Below the pieces are notes generated by a model, which was given only the letters and a program-made list of their open reading frames with translations, did no database searches and was not told where the DNA came from. From the NCBI RefSeq assembly GCF_000327385.1, contig NW_008706795.1, positions 656,496 through 720,495 on the forward strand: a DNA stretch of 64,000 nucleotides. Reading direction: 5' to 3'. The DNA comes from Lottia gigantea (Eukaryota; Mollusca; Gastropoda; Lottiidae). Below, piece after piece: positions 33,371 to 46,311 of this stretch (positions are counted from its first letter, which is position 1; each line of letters opens with the position of its first letter). A program made the translations under genes and the position numbers.

Positions 33371-35161
33371 CAATGCCCCCTGTAGCTACGAGCCTGTGGG
33401 TTACAAAAAAATGCCCAATGATGTCAGATTATTAGACGTAGTTCGCAATACCCTGATAAAGTGAACACTTAATATATGCAGCAATAGACTTGGCTTGCTT
33501 TTAATTCAGTAGTTGTATTTTGTTGGAATTCAACCATATTTTAATGTTCTGTTTATCTCTAACTTATCACAACCTCAATTTAATCATTTTCACATTCTAC
33601 CATGTTATTTTAAGATAAAACTTAAAAATACATTTTATTGTTGTCAGCTTTGACGAGTTCAACCTTGATAACAAGCGAAACTTCCTACTTTTCTGGACCT
33701 CAGTGTGCTCTTTAAGTGGGCAATGAGAAAAATTTTCTCAGGGCAATGGTATTAGTCTAATCTTTTTTATTGCTAACTGCCGAGGGATCTTTTACGTCTC
33801 ATTATGATAAGAGTGCATGGTTGTATTTGAAAAGGCTATGTTAACGTTAAAACAAATAAAAAGTCGTAACATTTTATGATCAAACACCATTTTGATTTGA
33901 TATTTTTCCTTTGAATTTTTTGATAAATGGTAATATTAACTACTGAAAACAATTGACGAAATGAATGGAGTTTTTTACGTCCTACTTTTCTGTGAAAACA
34001 ATTGATGATCTTATCCTCCCTTTTTGGATCTACTGTCAAACTTACACTTACGGCCACCTGTACTAAGCGTACTTTTCACAGTCAATATCATACACGCATT
34101 ACAAAATTCAGACGATTATAAGCTTCATGTCCATGTCAATTAGAGAATTCGAACTAAAACATAATTCTAAGGGTGGTTATGTATATTTTCAGTTTTTTTC
34201 ACCAGTTGATAAGGTTGATAAACTATAGAATAATTTGTTTTAACTGCGAGCTATCTTGTTTATATACACATGTTTTAAGTATTTAAATTCTTTAAGAGAT
34301 AAATTCCTCATTTCCTCCTTTACATCATGTTGTTTTGTTGGTGTTAACATTTCCTGAGAAAAATCAGACTTGGCAGGTTGTATGGAATTAAGAAGGTAGT
34401 GTCTATTTGACCGGGTGCCGTTTCAAAATACAACTAATTTGTTTGAAAGATCTAGAAATATTAAAATCAGTTGATATTTGACTGGTTATAGAAAAACTGA
34501 ACAATCTAGCACCCCGTTTGTTGTATTTAAGGTAAGAAAACCCCGACTGTGATTTATGATTCTAGTATATACCAAGAAAATAAAAATGAAAAATGCACGC
34601 ACTAAAATTAATTCAACTGGAGTCATTTCAAATCTGTAAAGATACAATAATATGTGTTTATAGTCTGTTGGTTGTAGCACTAATGCCTAAAGTAACACTA
34701 CCAAGAGGTAGTATAGCTTTAAAGATACATATGTGGCCTGCTATAGAAATAATAGCAAAATATAGCCTACCAACAGCATGCGACTTTAGTGTATAAAACG
34801 CCTTGAGAAGATGAAAAAAGCGGACACGATTAATAAGTATTATTTAATGGCAAGCCAAACAAAAATTGGAAAAGGTCATGTAACTGTTCCATGGTTACCG
34901 TTCAGTATTTCATTCAAAAACGGTAGGAATCTAGTGACAACCAGACGTTTTGAATACTGACATTTTCATTAAGACTTTCATACTCGAGACTATCTGGCTG
35001 ACAGTAATTACCAGACTTCCGGAATGTCTTGACACTAAAATATCTATTCGTATGTTTTAGCTTAATTAACCCAGGCATTGAAAAATCTAGTTGATATATA
35101 CGACATTCAGAATGACCAATATACTTGAACCTATTGAGTTCGTTACACATTGTATTGATCA
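33371..35161. other. Spacer with family E fragments
   Basis: AATGAATGGAGTTTTTTACG, followed by TCCTACTTTTCTG, at 33961-33993 is the left end of family E. GCCGAGGGATCTTTTACGTC near 33780 resembles another part of it. Otherwise nothing is recognised. Confidence 0.45.
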
Positions 35162-35268
35162 TAAAAAGAGATTTTCTAAAATTTTATGTGTATTGGGGAC
35201 ACTTATAGCATCAATTTGCATCAATACACATGAAAAGTTTAGAAAACTTCTTTACAATTTCTAATTGA
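35162..35268. mobile_element. MITE family A, deleted hairpin (A3)
   Basis: GATTTTCTAAAATTTTATG, ATTGGGGACACTTATAGCAT, then the inverse arm ATACACATGAAAAGTTTAG and AAAACTTCTTTACAATTTC. The outermost TTAAAGGG motifs are lost. Confidence 0.7.
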
Positions 35269-35784
35269 CGTACTGAAATCTCATAGATTTTGACATCACC
35301 TTATACGACTCATATAGAGTCTTTGAAATTGAAAATATGAATGGATTGTAGTGACTCAACTACCATAGGGACTGATTGAACCACGTCCAAGGACTCCCAC
35401 CTAAGGGGACTGAACCAACGCAAGTACACCCTGTTGTTGTTGGTGTTGATTCAATGGCCAGTACTGTTATAACTGCAGATCAATTTATCCCTATATTCCT
35501 ACCCGGGTCATAAACAGTCATTTACAAAGTTACACTCAAAGCTCTTTGAGAAATATGGATGAAGCATGTCTCAGACAATTTTAACTGACGTTCCCACCTC
35601 GTACCGTACTCCTTATTCCATTTCCCATTAGGCTTCAAATCACTATCAGAATTCATAATCATCGAGTGCTAATTTAATTTAATCATACAACCGGAAGTAT
35701 GATATAGAAACATAGATAGTATGACCTTAGTGTAACTCGGTGAGGCTGAAAATCGTTCAAGAACTTCTGACGTTAAGTAGCTAA

Positions 35785-35920
35785 TGAAACGAAAGGATAT
35801 ACTTCTTACTTTTTTGCACCTGAATGGGCTAATGAAGATGGACAACTTCATGCATAGTGTAATGAGATGACAGTGGCGTTGGCCTTCTCTTTTTTCAATT
35901 TTCAACTGTCACTGGGTCCT
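35785..35920 (+). repeat. SINE-like repeat family E, copy (plus)
   Basis: CTTACTTTTTTGCACCTGAA, TGGGCTAATGAAGATGG, CAGTGGCGTTGGCCTTCTC, then TTTTCAACTGTCACTGGGTC. The left end is decayed. Confidence 0.65.
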
Positions 35921-36019
35921 TAAAGTGAATAGCCTATAGCACATGGGTTGATGAACGACTAGACCCGTGTTCCGTGTAAATACCTCCGACCTGCATCACT
36001 GACATGGGTTGGTGATTCA

Positions 36020-36150
36020 GAAGGTATCAAAAGGATAAGAAGGGTTCGACAAGGACAAATTGAATTCGAGAAGGAAGCTAGTTTAGTGAAGGGTATGGGG
36101 GGTTCTTGAAGGATAAGAAGGGTGTGAGAGGAATAAGGAGAGTTCTATGT
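36020..36150 (+). repeat. Purine-rich degenerate repeat
   Basis: An almost pyrimidine-free stretch with recurring AGGATAAGAAGGG at about 36032 and 36110 and GGGTTCGACAAGG-like variants. It is preceded near 35990 by the inverse of the SINE body motif (CTGCATCACTGACA). Confidence 0.5.
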
Positions 36151-36589
36151 GGATGCCAGAGGGATGTAGAGTGTTCCAGCATGATAAGTAGGCTTAGGAT
36201 AGGATGATTCGAGAATGGTGATTATATTCCGGAAACTTCTTGATACTTTTGGACAATTGGTTAAGAACAATATAAACAGTTTGTATATAATAAGTTTGTC
36301 GCCCACAACTGCTAGTATATCGTTCCCTAATAGTCTGCTTATTATTAGAATTGTATTAATAAAATGGATTTCCCAAGACAATGGCCGTAATGGCTTTCTC
36401 TTAAAGGGAAATAAATACTCTACATTATTACTTAATTATACTCTCTGCAGGGACATTAAATAGGAAACTACCAAGGTGACATTTGCTGAATAGGCCGAGG
36501 ATTTGATCTGTCTGTCTCTCCACAATAAATAGAGTTGTGGACACGATATATAGCTGGCCTCTTGGCGGATGTGATAAAATTTTATATGA

Positions 36590-37125
36590 GTGTTTGTAAT
36601 CACAAAAGGATAAACCTTGTAGAATATCCGACAAAATTTAATAAAAAAAAACATATTTAATATGAGATGTCGCCCTTGTGCTTGAAAAAGCTTCTGGACA
36701 CAAAGAGGGTTTTTTCTGTATGAACTCAACTAAACTAAAGTTATTGCCCTTGTTTTTGAAAATTTAGACTAAACTCGGTTTATTATTACCCAAGGATAAG
36801 CCCTAATAAAAATATTTATTATGAGTTATTGTCCTTGCTCTCGAAAACGCATTCAATTTTTAGCACGTAAACACTCTCGAAGGTTCATTTATTGATATAT
36901 TTGATGAAACTTGGTGTGAGTGTTTGTTATCACCAAAGGAGGAACCTATTAAAATCAGAACAATTGACAAATATTTATTATGGGTTATTGCCCCTGTTCT
37001 TGAAAACAATTTTTAGCCCTTCAATATTCCAGAAGGCACAATTCTCGATTGATTTTTGACGAAACTTTGTGAAATTGTTTATTATCACCTAAGGATGAAC
37101 CCAATCGAAAATTAAAAAGAAAGAA
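36590..37125 (+). repeat. Degenerate tandem repeat, GTTATTGCCC type
   Basis: About four diverged units of roughly 80-165 bp. GTTATTGCCCTTGTTTTTGA, GTTATTGTCCTTGCTCTCGA and GTTATTGCCCCTGTTCTTGA lie near 36741, 36825 and 36982. Each alternates with TGTTATCACCAAAGGAGGAA-like blocks near 36592, 36781, 36925 and 37080. One dispersed unit lies at 28740-28960. Confidence 0.65.
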
Positions 37126-37706
37126 AAGAGCTGTGAATAAAGCCTTTGTATGAAAATTTTACCCAGGGAATATTTAATTTACTGATTGCTCTGGTCAACC
37201 TGCCGGACAACATGGCTGCCATTACAATTACTGTGAGCTAAGTATGATGGTCATCGCTATTTCTAAGACTGGAACCATCTATGATACACTAAACCTGTTT
37301 CCTTGAAATGAAAGTTATTTTTTAGCACTTTAACCTTACCCCTAGAGGTTTAGTCTGTTAAGTATTGATATATTTCCATTCTGTGATATTGTTTCATCTA
37401 TTCTCACCATGAAGCTGAGGAAAAGTAAATCATAAAAGGCTGATAAGCTGTCTAAGTTCTATTTCACAGCGGATTCAAGGTAATTAATATTATATGAAAT
37501 AACCTGAAATAAAGTTATCTTGACATTTTGGCTTGATGAAAATATAGTGTTTACATCTGAAATAAACACACCGCCAGAAATTTCAATCACACTTTTTGCT
37601 GTAAGAGCAAATTGATAAAATGTGCCAATTTAAATCTTTATGTCATTCTTAGGGCTCATACGAAAGTATGCGTTTGGTTCTTACGTAGAAATACACACAC
37701 GAACAT

Positions 37707-37993
37707 AGTTCACAACCATATTGAATCACTACCTCGACTTAATAAGTCGATTTTTAAAAAGGCTATATTATTTCAACTTAACCTTCAAATCACATTAAAA
37801 ATTTAAGAAATTACTTTAATTGTGACTTGAAGTTTTAGTTGATATATTAAATAAAAAATGAAATGAATGGAGTTCTACGTCCTACTTTTCTGCTCCATGT
37901 GGGCTAATAAAGACGATCAACGCCATGCAAGGTGCATTGGGACATATTCGACATATTAAGTCGAGGTAGAGATTCAAAATGGTTGTGAATATG
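37707..37993. repeat. Inverted repeat, about 42-bp arms
   Basis: The left arm, near 37707-37750, reads TTCACAACCATATTGAATCA then CTACCTCGACTTAATAAGTC. It is matched inversely at 37950-37993 (GACATATTAAGTCGAGGTAG, then AGATTCAAAATGGTTGTGAA). The loop of about 200 bp holds the left part of a family E copy. Confidence 0.75.
37858..37949 (+). repeat. SINE-like repeat family E, left part
   Basis: AAATGAATGGAGTTCTACG, TCCTACTTTTCTGCTCCATG, then TGGGCTAATAAAGACGATCA. It breaks off at the right arm of the inverted repeat. The expected continuation (GGACAGTTAGCCTACTC, then TTTCCAACTGTCGAAG) appears only at about 38153-38206. Confidence 0.65.
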
Positions 37994-38229
37994 GATTGAT
38001 TTTGTTCGAAAGTCTTATAGGATAAGGAAACGTTTATGGTTTCTGCTGTTTAAAATTCATTAAGAAGAAAATAATGTATTTATTACACAATTAAGTATTT
38101 ATTTGGTGCATGTATCGGCACTGTTCCTATTGAGAAGTGCCTTAGTGTTTTGAGGACAGTTAGCCTACTCTTTTTCGATTTCCAACTGTCGAAGACTACA
38201 GCACACGTTTCTTCGGTTTATGTCAGGCC

Positions 38230-39199
38230 CTCTAACATGCAAAGTTTGTTCGGGCTATATGTTGTTATGGTTGAACCATGTGTGTGGTCTGTTTAGGTCA
38301 TGGATCGTTATTCAAGCAGAGTTTGGTTCGTGATTTATTATCCAAGTTCCCAGTCAGTTAGTGATTTGACGCTCAAACGTTGCAGAAAACGGGAGCAATC
38401 AAATATGGGCCGTACCTAATATCTGAATACTTTGTCGCTCAAAAGAGGTGCGTGTTTGCTGTAACTTAAGTAAACATTCATGACAACGTACTTCGAATCT
38501 TACATTCAGCTTGTAATAACGAACCATTAATCAACTGTAGGCTCCTTTAAAGTAAACCTGATTAGACAAATCATTTCAATGCCAATTCTCATTATTTCAT
38601 ACCATAGACATTTTAATGATATAATATCAGCTAGGCTATTGTCACCACGTTCTGAAAATAGATCAATACCATAGTGTCAGATCATTATCGCTTTAGGATG
38701 AGTTCGTGTTTCACACCTTACGCTCTAATGAAGCAGCAGTATAAGGAAGGAAAATAATGACTTAAAGATTCAGGTTGGCTTCTTCAATTTTCACCAATGG
38801 AATCTTTAATTCAAATAAGTCATCTGAACAGTAAGTGAAAGAGGTTGTAAAAACAATATACATGTATTATTGAAATTTCGAAATCATAGGCCGAGTAGAA
38901 AATTCAGTTACATTTATTGTTATGTGCAAACGAACAAACATGCAAGCTCCGATACCAATACGACTGGAATATCTATCGTTTTATATTATATCTTTTCTTA
39001 TATACGATGTAGAAATTTTAATCGTCTTATTTTTGCTGATAGTGTCAAGGGAATGTTTTAGACGATTGGATCTTAAGCTCCCGCGTTCTAGATCTTTTAG
39101 ACACGCACAGAAAATAAATGATGACTAAATATTTTGCAACTATTAAAAGTATATCAAAACCTTCAAACACGATAAGGGGATTTTCTTTGAACAAATATG
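38230..39199. other. Spacer, nothing recognised
   Basis: AT-rich. Overlapping plus-strand frames at 38870-39128 have no features. Confidence 0.4.
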
Positions 39200-39990
39200 A
39201 TTTTAACAACAGACAAAGCAAACCGTAAATTTGTCCTCCAACCATACACAACAGACAAAAGCACGTTGTAAAGTCATCTGTAAAACCATAAACATCAGAA
39301 AAAACAAACCGTAAAGCTGTCTTCCTACTCAAAAGAGACAAAGCTAACCATAAAGCTGTCTTAACAATCAAAACAACAGACAAAGCAAACGATAAAGTTG
39401 CCTTTACAACTTTATACAACGGACAAAGCAAACCATAATGTTGTTGCACAACCAAAACCAACAGACATAGCAAACCAAAAAGTTGTTTCACGACCGCAAG
39501 CTGTAAATTTGTCTTCTCAACCATAAATAACAGACAAAGCAAACTGTAAAGTTGTTTCACAACCATAAACAACAGACAAAGCAAACCGTAAAGTTGTTTC
39601 ACAACCATAAACAACAGACGAAGCAAACCATAAGTTGTTTCACAACCATAAACAAAAGACGAAGCAAACCATTAAGTAATCGTCACAACCATAAACCACA
39701 GACGAAGCATATTGTAAAGTTGTATCACAACCTTAAAACAGGCTAAGATAAAATTGTCTCCACAACCATAAACAACAGACAAAGTTAACCACATAGCTGT
39801 TTCACTGCCATAAACAACATACTAGGCAAATTGCAAAGTTGTCTTCATAACCATAAACAACAGACAAAGCAAACCGTATAGTTATCTTCACAATCACAAA
39901 CATCAACGAGACAACAGTAAAGTTTGCTTCACAACCATACAACAGACTGAAAAAATCTTTAAGTTGTTTCACAATCTTGTCTGTTCGTGG
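39200..39990. repeat. 42-bp minisatellite
   Basis: About 19 diverged copies of a 42-bp unit: ACAACCATAAACAACAGACA, AAGCAAACCGTAAAGTTG, TTTC. Because 42 is 14 codons, a minus-strand frame stays open over half the array (39045-39626), with a 14-residue period (LLFMVVKQLYGLLC). That frame is hydrophobic and repetitive, has no start context or non-repeat domain, and I do not regard it as a gene. Confidence 0.9.
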
Positions 39991-41856
39991 ACAAAAAAAA
40001 AACCTATCGTATCGATAAATTCGCACTCAAATAAATTTAAAACAAAACAAGTGCTAACGATCCAAACCAATCTAACAGTCGTTGAAAGGGGATAAAATAT
40101 TTAAAATATAATATGTAAATTTAACACCTGTTCAAATTAGTTTTATTTTTATTAAATCAAGTTATAAACTAATATATTGTCATTTGATTCAAATATTCTG
40201 CGACTCATATTAAAAAATTGTAACGGAATTACTATCACGGTATAGATTATTATTTACCAGGCAAAAACAATATTCATTGGAATTCAGGCCATTACTAATC
40301 ATTTTACATTCTACTATTCCTTTTATTGAGGTATATAACCAGTCGTGGCGTTTCTACAGAGATTAGATCCGGCCTAGCTACCCATCATTTTCAACTGTTT
40401 GCATCATTGAGTGTGTTATTTGTCCCCTTTTTAAATCTGTGGCCATACTTGGCCTGCCAATCTAATGATTCATAGAAATGCCATGGATTACCAGACATGT
40501 CGAGAGGGCATACTAGCTCTTTATGAACGACATACCATTTACCTCTAATAAAGGTAACACCTCTAATATTAAGGTCTTTTCAACACCAAGGTCATTTATC
40601 TCTATCTCTTTTACAGGGTTTTTTTTTTCACAGTCGGTAAGAAAGTTGGTTACGTTGAACAAATGACAGTAGTGGGTTCAATCGTTTAGATCCTTGAAGA
40701 AGTCACCACAATTCGGCCAAAGACAAATATAAAAAACTGTGAACCAAGGTCGACTTATCGTTTCTATCAATGTTATTTGTCTATAATCCATCTTGTGTAT
40801 TACGGACATTTAGTCTCCTTCCTCTTATCTCTTAATAATCTTTTAGATGGCTTTACTCAATACTTACAGAAGTATAATCCTCCAAAATTTGTTCTTATAT
40901 TTTCGCACGAATTTTTTAACCTTCAATTGTGTTTAATTACTATAAAATTCAATATAGAAACACTTCATTATCTCTGTACAAATGATGTATTGAGCTGTAT
41001 TATAACAGTGAATATTGTGAAATTCAATGTGGAAATATATTGTTCTTCCCTTTTAAAGATAATATAAAATCGTAAATAATAAACAGAATTTAGATGTTGA
41101 CTAAACGTGACCTGTGTTTGAAGGCCCTCTCCCTAAATACGCTACTGCCTACACACTGATATAGTCTGAATAGAGATATTGTTAGCTGATCCCATCTAGC
41201 ACTCATACTGATTGAGAAACTGATTCTGTGAATTACAATGTCCACGAAGAAGTCACGTCATGTATTATTTAATACAACAGTTCTCAAATTTCACATTTAA
41301 CATAATTGCTCAGTCACAAGCAATTATAAACAATATTAAAAGAGTTTAGATATAACTCATAATAAGCCTAGTTCCTCATCTTGAAAGTAGAACAGAATCC
41401 CACTTTACAGCACTCGAACTATTTAGAAAGTCTCAATTACTTCGATATAAATTTGCCAAGGTTATTTGAATTCCCTCCGAGGTCAGTGCCCTTACACAGA
41501 GATATAAAAGGATTCGAAGGGGTTTAAAATTCTCGATACAAGTCTTTGAATGTCAGCTTAACACGGATTTAGTTTGTAGACTTTATAATTATGATATGAA
41601 ACCAACAAACGAAAGAAAACACCATAATTATATTCTGTATCATTTGACGTCTTTAACTTTCATCTATGACATGTTTGTTTCTTTTGTTGATTTGGTGATT
41701 TTGGCACCATCACGAAAAAACATTCTTTAAATGTGCAGTGACCGGGATAGATTTTCTATATTAAGAATATGTCTACATTCTAAAGGTTGTTGTTTTTATT
41801 TTCCTTTACTTCTTCAACTTTATTTGTCTCAAATCGCATCAGCCATTCACACATAA
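39991..41856. other. Spacer, nothing recognised
   Basis: AT-rich. CTAATGATTCATAGAAATGC near 40462 recurs in diverged form near 51489, so a low-copy repeat is present. No gene supported. Confidence 0.4.
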
Positions 41857-42488
41857 AACTAGTCAGACATAGCTCAACGTACACAAACAACTAGTCAGTC
41901 ATAGCCAAAAGTACACAATAACAACTAGTCAGTCATAGCTAAATGTACACAATAACGACTAGTCAGTCATAGATAAATGTACACAATAACAGATAGTCAG
42001 TCATAGCTAAATGTACACAATAACGACTAGTCAGTCATAGCTAAATGTACACAATAACAACTAGTCAGTCATAGCTAAAAGTACACAATAACAACTAGTC
42101 AGTCATAGCTAAAAGTACACAATAACGACTAGTCAGTCATAGCTAAATGTACACAATAACGGATAGTCAGTCATAGCTAACATTTTACCACACACGACAA
42201 GTGAGTCAAAGCTAAAAATACACCAAACACGACTAGTCAGTCAAAGCTTAAAGTACACCACACACGACAAGTCAGTCAAAGCTAAAGTACACCACCAACG
42301 ACCAGTCAGCATAGCTAAAAGTACACCACCCACGACTTGTCCGTCATAACTAAAAGTACACCACACACGACTAATCGGTCATAGCTAAAAGTACACAATA
42401 ACGACTAGTCAGTCATAGCTCAAAGTACACCACAACAACTAGTCAGTCATAGACAAAAGTACACCACAGATACTAATCAGTCATATCA
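41857..42488. repeat. 34-bp minisatellite
   Basis: About 18 copies of a 34-bp unit: ACTAGTCAGTCATAGCTAAA, then AGTACACAATAACG. The left two thirds are regular; the right third has CACCACACACGAC variants and indels. Adjacent units differ by single substitutions, as expected for a tandem array. Confidence 0.92.
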
Positions 42489-43212
42489 AATATACATATT
42501 TTGCAATATATCATGAATTAGGAATTATAAATGATACATACCACATAGCAACTGAGGACCAACGAGGCAGTTTGTTATTTTGAATGTAGAAAGAATAAAG
42601 TGCCGCGTGCTTGACCTGTACGTGTCAAAGTTTTCGCTCATTTCTACCGAATTTAGATTGACATAAATTGATTAAGGCGTGGTTCTGCAACATTTATCGC
42701 ATTTAAGGTCGCTTATAAGTTAAATTGGCAACTTTAGGCGTTTCATTAATTGCCTGTCATCTGTAACCTGCCCTTAACCTGTTCACGACATTAATCTTCG
42801 AGTCAACTTTAAAGGTGACTTTATAGAAACTTACAAACTTTGAGAGGAATTAAACCATTACTTTTACTCAATAGTATGCGTATAGCCAATAAAAGCTATC
42901 TTTAACTAATGAGGTCTGACCCTTAACTCAAACCACGGTCATCATTTGGTTTGACATATTTTGGCTTTAAGAGTTCCAGTTGACCCCACACTTTCAATAT
43001 GGACCAAGCTTAATTGAAATTCCACAATTAATTAGCTACTACATATAAATAGCCACATCATATCAATTATCCAGATTGAAGCTTTTAATATCTAATTGCT
43101 ATCATTTGCTAGAAGATAATGTCCATAAAATCGCCAGGTCAAACTCCGAAGAAAACAGTGTTTTGTCACCAAAATCCAAATAGTAGCAACGCCACTTTTT
43201 GACGTGTTGAAA
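42489..43212. other. Spacer, nothing recognised
   Basis: AT-rich, no supported feature. Confidence 0.4.
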
Positions 43213-43375
43213 TGAAATTAAATGAATGGAGTTTTACGTCTTACTTTGCTGCGACTGATTGACTGAAGACGGGCAACGTCATGCACTGTGTCATGACGCC
43301 AGGACAGTGGCTACTCTTTTTTCATCCCCAAATGTCGAGAGATCTTCAAGTAGCACACCGGACCTCTTGAAGAAA
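43213..43375 (+). repeat. SINE-like repeat family E, best full copy
   Basis: AATGAATGGAGTTTTACGTC, TTACTTTGCTGCGACTG, GAAGACGGGCAACGTCATG, GACAGTGGCTACTCTTTTTT, then AATGTCGAGAGATCTTCAAG. No A-box or B-box is seen and there is no poly(A) tail, so its mode of spread is unclear. Confidence 0.7.
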
Positions 43376-45075
43376 CTATACATCTAAACATGGGTTCCAT
43401 AAGAAACACATAAATTACATCTTCACCTGTTCAGTGTTTACAATCAAAGGATTGTGGTATTTTAGTCTGCTAAAACTTTAAATAGTAAATTAAAACATGT
43501 AGATATACATGTATATCTGAATAGCTCTCAAAATTAGGACTATTGGAACAAGTACTTATCGGTCACCATCGGCAATTGGAAGGGTTTTAAAAGAATCACA
43601 ATCATTTATGTGACCTGCGAATCACGCACGTTTTCTTTTCCATCACCAAGGACCAAGGGCGATGATACTGGGGGAAAATCATATCTATTGTTTCCCGCAG
43701 AAAAATGGCCATTAATGAAAATTCAATTCATTCATATAATTGACCACGACGCCATATTCACTTCATGCAGTCAATTGACAACTATAGTTCGTAAATATAA
43801 ATCGATAAATCAATATAATCGATCATCGTGATATACATCGATAAGGAAATTGGCCGACGATAATCTCTGGCATTTCCTAGGTATCGGTATATTGCACATT
43901 GGAGGTAGTTCCAAGAGAGGTCAAGAGATAATAGTAAGCCTATTTCATGTTACCAAAATATTTATAATGGTTTTCTCGTTGAAAGCTTTCCAATATGTCG
44001 AATGAAAGCCTGACCAATTCTCAAAGTCTCCTAAAAAAATCAATATAAGATGACCATGAAAATTTTGAGCTACTAAAATTGAAAGTAGACTACTACCGGT
44101 TATACTCATCCGCTGGAGTTTGGAAGTTCACAAAACGACTATTTTTAGAATTAGCCTTACGCCTTTAGGTCTCTCATCATCTCACCAAATTTTAAAGATA
44201 ATGCAATTTCAGACATCACATTCCAAATCTAGACCAAAAATTACCCGAGAGTAGGCATGCCAAAAACCAAAAGGGAGAGAGAAAGAAGATTTCTTAAAAT
44301 AGCCTGGACTACATTGAGTCCATATGTATGGGCATGGTAGGGTCGTCCATCAGAGATTTCTACACGCTTATACCAAGTATATGACGACTATAACACGTTC
44401 TGAGAAATGCTTTGGCATTGTACGTCATTTTCGTTTTCTTTCTTACCTTTTAATTTCGTATAAATATAATTTGACGTCTTAAAAAGTTCCTTTGATGCTA
44501 ATAATAAGAAAACGTGGCCAATGTAAAGAAAAGGGTTAATCCTAATCTTTAAAGGTTGATTTTAACTTTCATGTTTGTAACTTTACTTGATTAATCATTA
44601 GGCCCGATTTCTAATCCTTGACGTAATTTAAGATATTTTCTTTTTTTCATTTCGGGCAAAAAGGTGACTAACCTATAATGCAAAATCACTTAATGATTTA
44701 CCCAAGATGTTTCTGCTCACCCGGGTCCGTTTCAAAATCTTGAATAGTCCACTTTAATTTGAGGTAGAATAAAAAGTTATACATAGACCAAACTTACCCT
44801 CGTTTGATTATTAATAAACTACCTAAAAAATAAATGGACTGTTTGGGTTTATTTTTTAAACTGGACATAGATGAGCAATATGTCTTCAACAATACATTTT
44901 CAGCATTTCAGTTCATTAACTGTATCACAATACTTCCAGTAATCTAGTTCCTTATCTTGTAATAGAACATGATTTCCATGGCTTCACTGCCATGTTAGAT
45001 ACGTTTCATTTGTCATGTGCACACATTATTATCATCAACAGACTTTACTAACCAAATCCGAATGCTAATATTCTT
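43376..45075. other. Spacer, nothing recognised
   Basis: A plus-strand frame at 43610-43831 (TKGDDTGGKSYLLFPAEKWP) has protein-like composition but no splice context or recognised domain. Otherwise no feature. Confidence 0.4.
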
Positions 45076-45180
45076 TAAAGAGACAGTCTGATTTTTCTCA
45101 TAGGTTTTTCTTGTTCAAATTTATGATAACTATACACGAAAATCTCGAGATATGTGTCCCTTAACTTATCTGAAACTTTT
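45076..45180. mobile_element. TTAA-ended MITE left end
   Basis: TTAAAGAGACAGTCTGATTT resembles the inverse of the right end CAGACTGTCCCTTTAA at 50629-50644. A CAGTGGTTCCTGACCTTTGC motif of hAT type follows near 45191. Neither element's other end could be found. Confidence 0.4.
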
Positions 45181-45544
45181 GACTTAAAGCAGTGGTTCCT
45201 GACCTTTGCCCTGCCCCCTCCCTTTCCATTTTTTATTATTTATCATAGTGGAAGAATGCTCGTTCATTCACAATGCTCTGATCTATAAACATCCGTACAT
45301 AACATACATCTCTTGACTATCTCTGTTTTGTTTATTTACTCGAGTTACTGCACTAACATAATGCAATTGTACATTCGAATGGTACACTTAATACACTTAT
45401 CTACACTTAAAACACTTATTGTTTATTGTCTCAATAAAACTATTCTTGATTTGATAATGCAATATTGACCATTCGACACGATTGGTACAGATAATTCAAA
45501 GCAGAATAATAACCAAGAGGTTTTGTCAGCTCACAGCTGGAAGA

Positions 45545-45835
45545 AAAGATCCCAATGAATAGTTGCAATCTTTGCTATCCTAATGGTTCCTTTGTTCCTT
45601 TTGATCCAATTGAACCTAAGATACTATCCTTGGTATTATAATGGTTGTTCCTCTATTTATTATTTTAAGGATCAAGGATCAACTTTTAGCAAAGATCCAA
45701 GTGAACCTGGGTTGATATCCTTGCAATATAATGGTTGCTTCTTTTTTCAAGTGTCAAGGGCCGCTTGTAAGTATGGATACTGGTGAACTTAAGTTGCTAT
45801 CATTGCTATCATAATGGTTATTTCCTTTTTTTCAT
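45545..45835 (+). repeat. Degenerate tandem repeat, period about 80-90 bp
   Basis: GAACCTAAGATACTATCCTT, GAACCTGGGTTGATATCCTT and GAACTTAAGTTGCTATCATT, near 45611, 45703 and 45785, are each followed by a TATAATGGTTG block. The plus-strand frame 45583-45786 lies inside it. Confidence 0.6.
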
Positions 45836-46311
45836 TTGTTCATTGAAGAACAGAAACAGTTAATGGTACAACTTGCTATACGTCTTGTGTCCATAACAGA
45901 AATATTTGATGATTTGTCTAGAACATTATTGACTATATAAGAGAATGAATGTTTATTGTGACAAGGATTTGTGATGTTTATTTAGACGTTTACATCGAGT
46001 ACTGTCTGAAGCAGAATTTCTAACAGGAAGGTAAACAGAACTGTGTCTCTTTCTTAAAAAATATTGAATTGTTGTGGTTGTTACCAGCCTCTCATCAATG
46101 CCGGTCTGTGTACAGAAGAAGAAATATGGGATAATGGGAGACGGAATTAAAGAACAAAACCGATACGTCAGTCTGCATCATTAATCAAAAGCAAAATCGA
46201 TCGACATAAAGGCAATTAGGAAAGGTCTCTGTTAGAAATAGCATTGTTGATATATAAAGTGATTATGGTAATTGATTATTAACTAACCTGATAAAACTGG
46301 CCTTAACCGGG
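45836..46311. other. Spacer, nothing recognised
   Basis: AT-rich, no supported feature. Confidence 0.4.

Noticed and set aside
41857-42488. CRISPR-like regular array
   Set aside because: The whole 34-bp unit repeats with point changes and has no unique spacers. The genome is eukaryotic.
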